A stretch of DNA of 64,000 nt from Acidobacteriota bacterium (lineage in GTDB: Bacteria > Acidobacteriota > Terriglobia > Acidiferrales > UBA7541): NCBI GenBank assembly GCA_021324935.1, contig JAJPIE010000043.1, forward strand, positions 16,263 to 80,262. The letters run 5' to 3'. Shown here one piece after another: positions 53,075-60,812 of the stretch (positions within the stretch are counted from its first letter, which is position 1; every line of letters starts with the position of its first letter). The translations under genes were made by a program, and so were the position numbers. Below the pieces are notes generated by a model. The model saw only the letters and a program-made list of their open reading frames with translations. It did no database searches and had not been told where the DNA came from.

Positions 53075-54259
53075 TCATGGCTCGTTCAACAATTGGAAAT
53101 TCCAGTGTAACAGTTCGAGCGCATCCTGCGCGATCAAGCGGGCGGCATCTGGCCGCGCCATTGCACGCGCGGCGCGTTTCATTGCCGCCAGTTTCTCGGG
53201 CTGCTCCGCGAGCTTCGCAATCTTCCAGGCCGCAGCCGGCAGGTTATTGCAGCGAATCGCGGCTCCTGCCTCCAGCAGATGATCCGCGTTGCGCTCTTCC
53301 TGACCGGGAATCGGCTCGATCAGCACCATGGGCAATTCGCGCGCCAGCGCTTCGGATGTCGTCAATCCGCCGGCTTTGCCGATCAATAAATCCGCGGCGG
53401 CCAGGTATTGATCCATTTCCGTTGTGAATCCCACGGGCATGAGGCGTGGGCTACCAGAAGGGGTCCTGCCCGCGTGCCGTGCCAATGCATCCAATCGTTG
53501 CTTTAAGGGTTCGGACTTGCCGGCGACGGCCACGATTTGCCACGATTTCTTCGATTCCACCAGATCGCTTACCAGTTGCTCCACGGGTCCGATGCCGTAG
53601 CCACCCGCGGAAAGAAGCAGTACGAATTCGTTCGCGCCGAGCCCGAGTTTTCGCCTGGCCTCGGCGGCGCTGACGGGCTGCGCAAACAGGGGATCGATGG
53701 GAATGCCGGCCACGCAAAGTTTTTCGCGTGGCACGCCGATGCGCGCCAGATATTCCATCGATTCTTCGATGGCTACATAGTAGCGGTCCACGGTCTGGCA
53801 CAGCCAGGCGGCGTGGACGTCGTAATCGGTTACGGTGATCACATGCCGCGCGCGCAATTTCTTTTTCGCGATGAGCCAAGCCAGAATTTCCGCGGGCAAG
53901 AAGTGCGTGGCCACGCACAGGTCCGGCTGCATTTTTTTGAGCATGCGGATCATCGGCTGGGTATTCAGGCGGTCCATGGCCAGCCGCGGCCGCTGCTGGC
54001 TCCACGGCCTGTCTGTCCGGTCGTAGAGCAATCCCATGAGATCGGGCGCGCGATTCACCATGCGAATATAAGTTTTGTTGTAGATGCCTTGGAAGAGCTT
54101 GCTCACATATTGCAGGGCATCAATGTGTGTCACTTCACAGGGGGCCTGCGCGCGGAAGGCTTTCTCCAGCGCTTGCCCGGCACGCACATGCCCGGCCCCG
54201 GAAGAAGCGGAGAGGATCAGGACGCGCGGCTTCCGGTTGAGGAGAAGGGAAGTGCTCAT
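53075..54259 (-). CDS. Glycolipid-type glycosyltransferase (MGDG synthase/UgtP-like, MurG fold)
   Basis: The 394-residue protein has the MGDG-synthase-like N-terminus RVLILSASSGAGHVRAGQAL and DALQYVSKLFQGIYNKTY, then a GT-B C-domain with VLLLSAGGYGIGPVEQLV and the sugar-nucleotide motif LIGKAGGLTTSEALARELPMV (GGLTxxE). ATHFLPAEIL is typical. It likely transfers a sugar from UDP-sugar to diacylglycerol. The gene is adjacent to a 75-residue conserved protein and the HAD gene. Confidence 0.85.
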   Translation of the reverse strand: MSTSLLLNRKPRVLILSASSGAGHVRAGQALEKAFRAQAPCEVTHIDALQYVSKLFQGIYNKTYIRMVNRAPDLMGLLYDRTDRPWSQQRPRLAMDRLNTQPMIRMLKKMQPDLCVATHFLPAEILAWLIAKKKLRARHVITVTDYDVHAAWLCQTVDRYYVAIEESMEYLARIGVPREKLCVAGIPIDPLFAQPVSAAEARRKLGLGANEFVLLLSAGGYGIGPVEQLVSDLVESKKSWQIVAVAGKSEPLKQRLDALARHAGRTPSGSPRLMPVGFTTEMDQYLAAADLLIGKAGGLTTSEALARELPMVLIEPIPGQEERNADHLLEAGAAIRCNNLPAAAWKIAKLAEQPEKLAAMKRAARAMARPDAARLIAQDALELLHWNFQLLNEP

Positions 54260-54271
54260 CGATCGGAGCCG

Positions 54272-54499
54272 CTAGGCTGTCTTGCGCTGCCCCGCGACGA
54301 GGCGGTCGAGGATCTCGCGAGCGATTTTCTGCAATTCACCAAAGCGCAACAGGTATTCCTGAAAGTCGTGGTTCAGAAGTTGCGCTTCCTGCGGTCCAAG
54401 CTGGTTGCGCAAGATCATGTCGCGCAGCTTCACGGGATGCGGCAGGAGCGCATCTTCCTGCAACTCCTCCAGCGCAATCTTTGGGTTGTAGTGATACAT
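54272..54499 (-). CDS. Small conserved acidic protein of unknown function
   Basis: ATG 54499 has a run of seven Gs four bases upstream and gives 75 residues beginning MYHYNPKIALEELQEDALLP. It is soluble, helix-rich and has no cysteine motif. I do not recognise a family. It starts the minus-strand group with the glycosyltransferase (12 bases apart). A longer reading from 54535 adds 12 residues with no support. Confidence 0.65.
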   Translation of the reverse strand: MYHYNPKIALEELQEDALLPHPVKLRDMILRNQLGPQEAQLLNHDFQEYLLRFGELQKIAREILDRLVAGQRKTA

Positions 54500-54601
54500 G
54501 GTGCCCCCCCGGCAAGACGATTCCATGCCTGCCAAACGCCAGCGATTCTATTCTAAGCGGAAAAAGACGAAGTGTTTTCAGAACTGACGGGGGAAAAGTG
54601 T

Positions 54602-54937
54602 TCAGGCGGCGGAGGCTCGCACGGGGATAAATTCGTATTTGTCGATCTTCGCGGCAATTCCCGTCTTGCCGGTATCGTCGGGTTCCACCCGCACCACATG
54701 CCCGTGGCAACGGATGTTCACGTCGCCGGCGGAAATAATCTGTTGCGGCAGAGTCAGGATAAAGTCGATTTCGCTGCCGTTTTCAAACCGCGCATCGGTG
54801 AGAAAATAGAGGCCGCGATAACTCACGTCGCGTGTACTGGCCTTGAGTTCCGGTCCATTGGCATCTTGCGCCAGCACGCGAACAGGCAAACTCATCGCGA
54901 AGCGCCGGGCTTCACGCCGATCCGAAAGATCGCCCAT
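54602..54937 (-). CDS. PilZ-domain protein
   Basis: The 111-residue protein has the PilZ signature: RREARRFAMSLPVRVLAQ (an RxxxR-type motif in the N-terminal arm), DVSYRGLYFLTDA (D/NxSxxG) and a beta-barrel ending in GIAAKIDKYEFIP. PilZ domains bind cyclic di-GMP. The GGDEF enzyme at 3.5 kb could supply the signal, but the genes are 50 kb apart. It is probably monocistronic. Confidence 0.9.
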   Translation of the reverse strand: MGDLSDRREARRFAMSLPVRVLAQDANGPELKASTRDVSYRGLYFLTDARFENGSEIDFILTLPQQIISAGDVNIRCHGHVVRVEPDDTGKTGIAAKIDKYEFIPVRASAA

Positions 54938-55122
54938 TGGGCCCCCCGAGAAATGTCGGACGAGGCGAAAGTATCATTGGGGCAGGCAAACCGCAACGCA
55001 TAATTCCTGAAATTTAGCTCTAGTACGAGACAAATCGCGTAGTGGGCGGACTAGAACTCTCGCCATCATTGCATTCGGCCTTGGTGAACCTTTCAGGTAC
55101 ACTGCTGTTGACCAATTCTGCA

Positions 55123-55785
55123 ATGGACAACCATCATGAATCCCAGTCACTATTTTTGGAAGGGCCGGCTGGCCGGCTTGAAACGGTCCTGTGGATTCCA
55201 GCGCGTTCCGGAACGCCTTCGTTTGCCGCGGTGGTTTGCCATCCGCATCCGCTGTTTGGCGGCACGATGCACAACAAGGTCGTCTACAACGCCGCAAAAA
55301 CCTTGGATGCGCTCGGCGTGCCCGTCTTGCGCTTCAATTTTCGCGGCGCGGGGCTGAGCGCCGGGGAACACGACAAGGGAATTGGCGAACAGGACGATGC
55401 GCAAGCCGCGCTCGATTTCCTCGCTGCCCGATTTCCTGGCATCCCGCTGCTGATGGCGGGATTCAGCTTCGGCAGCGTGGTGGGGCTGCGTGTCGGTTGC
55501 CGCGATGCGCGCGTGATCGAGCTCATGGGGCTGGGGATTCCCGTCAATTCCACTGACTTTGCGTTTCTAACGGAGTGCGAAAAGCCGAAGTTGTTCGTGC
55601 AAGGCGCCGAAGATCAATTTGGCGCGCGCAAGAAAGTGGAAGAACTCGTCGTCGGGTTGCGGGGTGAGAATCGCCTCGTTGTGGTCGAACACGCCGACCA
55701 CTTCTTCGCCGGACACCTCGACGAGTTTAACGCCGCCATTTCCGCATGGTTAAGCGAGAGGCATCCCTCGCTGCAGACGATTTAA
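55123..55785 (+). CDS. Alpha/beta hydrolase
   Basis: A 220-residue hydrolase starting at ATG 55123. Typical features are VVCHPHPLFGGTMHNKVVY (oxyanion region), the nucleophile elbow GFSFGSVVG (Ser near 110) and a late His in VEHADHFFAGHL. The Asp is in QGAEDQFG. The HPHPLxGG motif is characteristic of a family annotated as serine aminopeptidase/CocE-like esterase; substrate unknown. An earlier in-frame start at 55042 adds 27 unsupported residues. Its stop overlaps the convergent aldo/keto reductase stop by 4 bases. Confidence 0.87.
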   Translation: MDNHHESQSLFLEGPAGRLETVLWIPARSGTPSFAAVVCHPHPLFGGTMHNKVVYNAAKTLDALGVPVLRFNFRGAGLSAGEHDKGIGEQDDAQAALDFLAARFPGIPLLMAGFSFGSVVGLRVGCRDARVIELMGLGIPVNSTDFAFLTECEKPKLFVQGAEDQFGARKKVEELVVGLRGENRLVVVEHADHFFAGHLDEFNAAISAWLSERHPSLQTI

Positions 55786-56891
55786 GCCGAATTGCCGCGC
55801 TCAAAAAGCTTTGTGAACTCCTCTGCACCCGCAGGCTTTGCGCCAACCAATTTTGCATTTGCCTCCACATGCGCCGCGCGGGACATTCCCACCAGCGCGG
55901 TGGTGATTCCCGGAGAGGAACGCGCAAATTGCAGCGCGCGCTCCAGATCATTTTCCAGGCCGAGCGCCTCCGCCACAAAAGGCGGCAGATTCTGCGCCAA
56001 TTGGCCCTGCAATAGTGCCGCGCTCGCCACCAGCGTAATTCCCAGATCCGAAGCCGCTTCCATCATCGTGCGGGTTTCGCCGGCAACGGTCTGGTTTCCC
56101 AGGGTCAACGCCTCCGTCATCGCCAGGTTGTAGGGGAGTTGGACGAAGCGGAAATGATGCTGGTCGCCCGCGAGTTCGCGCGCGATTTTCTCGAGCTCCG
56201 GCAAGGAAAGGGAATCGGCGGCTTTGGCTTCCTGCCGGAATCCGTTCCAGGTGGCCATCCCGTAAAACCGGATTTTTCCTCCGCGGACGGCCGCTTCCAG
56301 AAATTCGAAGGCTTTGCGGACGCGGGCAAGAAATTCCGCACGCGGCACTTCACCCAGCTGCGTCTCCGGGTTATGCAGATAATAGACATCGACGCAGTCC
56401 ACGCCGAGATTTCTCAAACTGCGCTGGAGCTGGTTTTCCAGAAACCTGGAGGCCATGCAGTGGCAGCCGGCGGAGATTTCTTTTGCCGTGAACACACCGC
56501 GCTGAATGTACTCTTCAAAAAAATATCGATTGGGATCGGGGGGCATTGTTCCGTCGGGAGTCAGGTAGCCGCCCTTGGTGCAGACAACAAACTCGTCGCG
56601 CGGGAATCCCTTTTTTGCGAGCACCTTCAGCGCTGTGCCAACACTGCGTTCGCTGCGTTGAAAGCGATAGTTGATCGCCGTGTCGAAAAGATTGAAGCCG
56701 GCGAGGCCCGCTTCCACCAGAGCCGCAGCGTAGCTGGCGTCCGTGCTGTCGTTGGGCTGGCCAAGATAGGTCCCGGCGCCGAGAGATGAGACAATGAGGC
56801 CCTGCGCCTCCCGGAAATGTCCCTCGGCGGCAAATTCCTTGAATTTCCCCGCGTACCGCTGCGTACCCTCCAGTGTCGCTGCCTGGCTCAT
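55782..56891 (-). CDS. Aldo/keto reductase family protein
   Basis: The 369-residue TIM-barrel enzyme has the AKR motifs: FDTAINYRFQRSERSVGTAL (catalytic Asp/Tyr), VCTKGGYL (Lys), DVYYLHNPETQLG, then KIRFYGMATWNG. NADPH-dependent carbonyl reduction is expected. It is longer than ordinary AKRs because of an N-terminal extension of about 30 residues and an insert after GGYL. The substrate is unknown. Its 3' end overlaps the convergent hydrolase gene. Confidence 0.88.
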   Translation of the reverse strand: MSQAATLEGTQRYAGKFKEFAAEGHFREAQGLIVSSLGAGTYLGQPNDSTDASYAAALVEAGLAGFNLFDTAINYRFQRSERSVGTALKVLAKKGFPRDEFVVCTKGGYLTPDGTMPPDPNRYFFEEYIQRGVFTAKEISAGCHCMASRFLENQLQRSLRNLGVDCVDVYYLHNPETQLGEVPRAEFLARVRKAFEFLEAAVRGGKIRFYGMATWNGFRQEAKAADSLSLPELEKIARELAGDQHHFRFVQLPYNLAMTEALTLGNQTVAGETRTMMEAASDLGITLVASAALLQGQLAQNLPPFVAEALGLENDLERALQFARSSPGITTALVGMSRAAHVEANAKLVGAKPAGAEEFTKLFERGNSA

Positions 56892-56918
56892 CCCTTATCC
56901 CTCGTGGTGTCATCCCCA

Positions 56919-56950
56919 GTGTAGTGGCCGAACTTTCGATCGGCAAACTT
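56919..56950. repeat. Degenerate half-copy of the REP/MITE family
   Basis: From 56920, TGTAGTGGCCGAACTTTCGA and the following bases match 12126-12156 at about 25 of 31 positions, including the palindromic core GCCGA...TCGGC. The right half is absent. It lies in the short gap between the aldo/keto reductase start and the UvrC-like stop. Confidence 0.5.
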
Positions 56951-56978
56951 CGCGGTCCTCACTTTTCCTTAACCGAGA

Positions 56979-58151
56979 TTAAGCTTTCGGAGCATCCCCT
57001 TCCGCCTTTGGCGGAGCCAGAAGGCGCGCGCAGGCTCGCAGGATCCTCCTGTATGGCCAATCCTTTTCCCGGAGGAAAATCTCGCCTTCTCGCGGATTGC
57101 TATAAAACCAGCGCGACACCAGCCGCAAGTGCTCCCCCAGTTCGGTGGACAACTGCCGCACATTTCCGGCCGGCGGCGCGGCGTTCATCACCGATTCCAG
57201 ATAATCCCGCACAGTCTCCTCGGCCGAGCGCGGCTGGCTGGTGTCTCCTAAACGCAGCGCAAAGGGCTCCGCCAATCTTCCGCCGCGCAGGCCAAACATG
57301 CCGATGGTCTGCTCCTCGCCCATGCGTTGCAGAATCACGGCGTTCAAATCCCGCACGCTGCGGGCGATTTCGGGCCCGGCGCGCAAGGCGTCCTCGAGCT
57401 TTTCCAGCTTTTTGTGCACCGCGGCCGCCCGCTCGAAATCGAGATCATCGCTCGCTTTCTCGCGTTCCCGCTCGTACGCGCTGCGCAGCGAGCCACCGCC
57501 GGTCTGCAGGAATTCCACCAGGCGGTTTACCTCCACGTCATAGTCTTCCTTCGTGCAGCCGCCGAAACACGGCCCGAGACACATTTTCATCTCCGAATAA
57601 AGACAACCAGGAAAGTCGGGATCGCGACGGATCTTGATCTGGCAGCGGCGCACTTTGAAAAAATCCAGCACGCTGTCGGCAAAGGTCTGCGCCGCCTTTC
57701 GCGAAGCGAATGGACCGTAGTAGATGCCGCCGGCGGGGGACCCTTGATCGTTCACGCTGATATGCCGCGTGACGTAGCAGCGCGGGTAGGCGTTCTTCAG
57801 GTTGATTTTCAGGACGGGCGACGGTCGCAGCCGCATGAGGGTTTTATAGCGTTTTGGGAAAAATTGGCGGGCGATGCGGTAATACGTGAAGGACTGTTCG
57901 AAGGCGGAGCACGTTCCGCGGTAGCGCACCTGTCGCGCGAAATCCCTCAAGTTCAGCCGCTTGCTCGAGGGATCGAGGGGACCCAGAAGGCGCTGCAGAC
58001 GGCGGCGGAGGTTGGCTGTGCGAATCAGGTGCGGCTCGGCGGAGCCTTCGCGAGGTTCGATCAGGCAAACGGCGGGCTGCTCGGGGAGCAGAGAGAAGAA
58101 TTCCGCGTCGTGATCCGGATTGAATTCGAGCCCCGCGTCGAGTTCCAGCAC
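56979..58151 (-). CDS. UvrC-like protein lacking the C-terminal nuclease
   Basis: A 390-residue protein that matches only the N-half of UvrC. The region PRCYVTRHISVNDQGSPAGG, IYYGPFASRKAAQTFADSVL, the cysteine segment CLYSEMKMCLGPCFGGC, and the UVR helix (KASDDLDFERAAAVHKKLEKLE, core) are clear. The GIY-YIG catalytic start (GVYLF-type) is poorly conserved, and the RNase-H-like C-terminal endonuclease plus HhH pair of normal UvrC (about 600 residues) are missing. It may be a UvrC paralogue like Cho, or a regulatory relative. It sits apart from other uvr genes. Confidence 0.78.
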   Translation of the reverse strand: MLELDAGLEFNPDHDAEFFSLLPEQPAVCLIEPREGSAEPHLIRTANLRRRLQRLLGPLDPSSKRLNLRDFARQVRYRGTCSAFEQSFTYYRIARQFFPKRYKTLMRLRPSPVLKINLKNAYPRCYVTRHISVNDQGSPAGGIYYGPFASRKAAQTFADSVLDFFKVRRCQIKIRRDPDFPGCLYSEMKMCLGPCFGGCTKEDYDVEVNRLVEFLQTGGGSLRSAYEREREKASDDLDFERAAAVHKKLEKLEDALRAGPEIARSVRDLNAVILQRMGEEQTIGMFGLRGGRLAEPFALRLGDTSQPRSAEETVRDYLESVMNAAPPAGNVRQLSTELGEHLRLVSRWFYSNPREGEIFLREKDWPYRRILRACARLLAPPKAEGDAPKA

Positions 58152-58308
58152 GCTGTCAGGATACTACGGAGCCTTTTCTGGCGTCGTCTCACGCTCGCCG
58201 GCGTGCCTCTGGTTGATTCAGGGCAACTCGAAGTGCCCGGCGCGCTTTCGCGTGCTTCTCGCGTCACTCGAAGGCCGGGTGAGTTCCGCCCCTGCAATCG
58301 CTATCCAA

Positions 58309-59451
58309 CTAGGACTTAAGGAGCCAGCCGGCGATGACCAGGCGCTGAATTTCGCTGGTGCCTTCGTAAATTTCGGTGATGCGTGCGTCGCGGTAGGCAC
58401 GCTCGACGGGATACTCCTTGCTGTAGCCGTATCCGCCGTGAATCTGGATCGCCTTGTGGGCCACGCGTGTGGCCATTTCACTGGCAAACAATTTTGCCGT
58501 CGCCGCTTCCTGGCTGAAGCGTCCGCCGGAATCCTGCTTCCACGCGGCTTTGCGCACCAGCAGCCGCGCGGCATCGATTTCGGTGGCCATGTCCGCCAGC
58601 ATGAACTGGATGGCCTGAAACTCCGCGATTGGGTGGCCGAAGGCCATGCGTTCCTGCGACCAATTCAGCGCCGCCTCAAACGCGCCCTGCGCGATGCCCA
58701 CGGCCTGCGACGCGATGCCGATGCGCCCGCCGTCCAGCGTCGAAAGCGCCACTTTGTACCCTTCGCCTTCGTTCCCGATACGGTTGGCGGCCGGCACAAC
58801 GCAATCGGTGAAGACCAGTTCGCTGCACGCCGTCGCATTGATGCCCAGCTTTTTCTCTTCCTTGCCCACTTTGAAGCCCGGTGTGCCTTTTTCCACGACG
58901 ACGGCGGTGATGCCTTTCTCGCCTTTCGCTGGATCGGTGTTGGTGTATACGATGGCCGCGTCGGCCGCGCCGCCGTTGGTGATCCAGGCCTTGGTGCCGT
59001 TGATGACGTAGGTGTCGCCCTGCTTCACCGCTCTGGTCTGCAGCGCCGCGGCATTCGAACCCGCTTGCGGTTCCGTCAATGCATAGCAGCCGATCTTTTC
59101 GCCGCGCGTAAAGGGGAGAAGGAATTTTTTCTTCTGCTCTTCTGTGCCATAGCGATGAATCGGATCGCAAAACAGGGAATTCTGCACGCTCAGAATGACA
59201 CCAGTGGAAGCGCAGCAGCGCGAAATCTCTTCAATCACGATTGTGTATGCGGTATGGTCGAACCCCGCGCCGCCTTCCGTTTCCGGAAACGCCACGCCAG
59301 TCAGTCCCAGCTCCGCTGCTTTGTTGAAGAGCGCCCGGGGAAATTCTCCGGTTTCGTCATTGTGCTTGGCCATTGGCCGCACTTCGGACTCCGCAAATTC
59401 ACGCACACTCTTCTGCAACAGCTTTTGGTCTTCGGTCAGTTCCAGATGCAA
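58309..59451 (-). CDS. Acyl-CoA dehydrogenase
   Basis: TTG 59451 with GGAAGGGA upstream gives 380 residues, the typical length. It begins LELTEDQKLLQKSVREFAES. FAD/substrate motifs are CYALTEPQAGSNAAALQTRA and ITNGGAADAAIVYTN; the catalytic glutamate is in ITEIYEGTSEIQRLVIA. It oxidises a short- or branched-chain acyl-CoA to the enoyl-CoA and passes electrons to ETF. A longer reading to 59523 starts with a basic non-family segment. No other beta-oxidation genes are nearby. Confidence 0.94.
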   Translation of the reverse strand: MHLELTEDQKLLQKSVREFAESEVRPMAKHNDETGEFPRALFNKAAELGLTGVAFPETEGGAGFDHTAYTIVIEEISRCCASTGVILSVQNSLFCDPIHRYGTEEQKKKFLLPFTRGEKIGCYALTEPQAGSNAAALQTRAVKQGDTYVINGTKAWITNGGAADAAIVYTNTDPAKGEKGITAVVVEKGTPGFKVGKEEKKLGINATACSELVFTDCVVPAANRIGNEGEGYKVALSTLDGGRIGIASQAVGIAQGAFEAALNWSQERMAFGHPIAEFQAIQFMLADMATEIDAARLLVRKAAWKQDSGGRFSQEAATAKLFASEMATRVAHKAIQIHGGYGYSKEYPVERAYRDARITEIYEGTSEIQRLVIAGWLLKS

Positions 59452-59648
59452 GGCAGTTCCCTTCCCAGCACGCAAACAGCAATTTGAAATTAGGATTCTA
59501 GCTTTTTTGGAGGGTCGCGGCAAAAGCGGGAGATTGGACGGAGAGTTCGCAAACAGCCCAAATTGACCTGTGACGAACGGAGGACACCGAAGCGGAGGAG
59601 GCTGGGTAAACCTTCGAATCCGCTCAGGACGGACCGCCTTGCAACCAA

Positions 59649-60137
59649 CTATGCCTTCAGCCCGTTACTCAGCCGATCGTAGGTGGTGCGCAATTCCTCG
59701 GGATGCACGCGAGTTTCTCCGGCCACGGTCATGAAATTGGAATCGCCGAACCAGCGCGGCAGCATGTGCAGGTGCAGATGTCCGGCGACGCCCGCGCCCG
59801 CTGCTCGCCCCAGATTCATCCCGAGGTTCATCCCATCCGGCCTGTAGTTTTCGCGAAACACGCTCTCCACGCGCTGCGCCAAGGCCATCATTTCGGCCAA
59901 CGCTTGCGGTTCGCACAATTTGAGTTCCGCCACATGCGAGTAGGGGACAATCATCACGTGCCCGGAGGTGTAGGGAAAGCGGTTGAGAATGATGAACGAC
60001 TGCTTCCCGCGACAGACGATCAGCGTTTCGGCATCATCCTTACGTGCCGCCGCGTCGCAAAAAATGCATTCGGGCTGCTTGCCCGACGCCGCCTCGGTCA
60101 TGTATTGGTAACGCCAGGGAGTCCAGAGGTAGTCCAT
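59649..60137 (-). CDS. HIT-family hydrolase (Ap4A phosphorylase-like)
   Basis: The 162-residue protein has the HIT triad in AGHLHLHMLPRW (His120, His122, His124). A CxxC in ECIFCDA (24, 27) with the upstream region suggests a zinc site. MDYLWTPWRYQYM at the start is common to the bacterial Ap4A-hydrolase/phosphorylase branch. It probably hydrolyses dinucleoside polyphosphates or adenylated compounds. Confidence 0.92.
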   Translation of the reverse strand: MDYLWTPWRYQYMTEAASGKQPECIFCDAAARKDDAETLIVCRGKQSFIILNRFPYTSGHVMIVPYSHVAELKLCEPQALAEMMALAQRVESVFRENYRPDGMNLGMNLGRAAGAGVAGHLHLHMLPRWFGDSNFMTVAGETRVHPEELRTTYDRLSNGLKA

Positions 60138-60267
60138 CGTTCGTCGTCCTCAATTCGCCTCAAAAGCATAGCGCATAACGGGATCACAGATACCAGCGAA
60201 CAGGAAGCAGGAGCCGTGGAAAGCGCGGGCGCTTCGTGCCCGGTGCTGGTCCGTCTCAAAAAGCAAA

Positions 60268-60288
60268 ACGCCCCGGAAACCGGGGCGT
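60268..60288 (-). terminator. Terminator of the HU/IHF gene
   Basis: On the minus strand ACGCCCCGG and CCGGGGCGT form a 9-base perfect stem over TTT, followed by TTTGCTTTTT. It lies 33 bases past the HU/IHF stop and matches a rho-independent terminator. Confidence 0.85.
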
Positions 60289-60321
60289 CCGCAAATTCCG
60301 CGAATTCAATAACGGCGCACG

Positions 60322-60642
60322 CTACGATGCCGCTTCGCTCTGCGTCGCAGCCGTGTTTACAAAGTCCTTTAATTCCTTGCTGGGCTTGAAAAATGGAATC
60401 TTCTTGGCCGGAACTTCTACTTTCTCTCCAGTTTTGGGATTTCTTCCGATGCGGCCGCGGCGCTGGCGGGTGCGAAAGCTGCCGAATCCCCGAATTTCGA
60501 TTTTGTCGCCCTTCTGGAGCGCGTCGATGATGCTTTCGAAAATCGTTTCGACAATGGTCTCCGACTCTTTGCGGGGAAGCTCGGTCACGCGGAGCACTTC
60601 CTCGATCAGGTCGGCCTTGGTCAGCGTCGGTTGCTTTGTCAT
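60322..60642 (-). CDS. HU/IHF-family DNA-binding protein
   Basis: A 106-residue histone-like protein: LTKADLIEEVLRVTELPRKE, GDKIEIRGFGSFRTRQRRGR and RNPKTGEKVEVPAKKIPFFK are diagnostic. It bends DNA and forms dimers in the nucleoid. The C-terminal tail (about 10 residues) is slightly longer than E. coli HU. Placement just downstream of rpsA recalls the rpsA-ihfB order of E. coli. Confidence 0.95.
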   Translation of the reverse strand: MTKQPTLTKADLIEEVLRVTELPRKESETIVETIFESIIDALQKGDKIEIRGFGSFRTRQRRGRIGRNPKTGEKVEVPAKKIPFFKPSKELKDFVNTAATQSEAAS

Positions 60643-60812
60643 GGGTCTCAGCCTCTTTATGTCAAGAACCGCTGGTGCCGCACAACTCTATGGGGCAAGG
60701 CAACTTAGAGGGACCTCCCCTGCCCGGATGTCCCTCTTCCTATCATTAAAATGACCCGCAGGTAAATGAATTTATCTGATGAATCACCTGGGCGGTGAAA
60801 ATCGTTCCGGCG

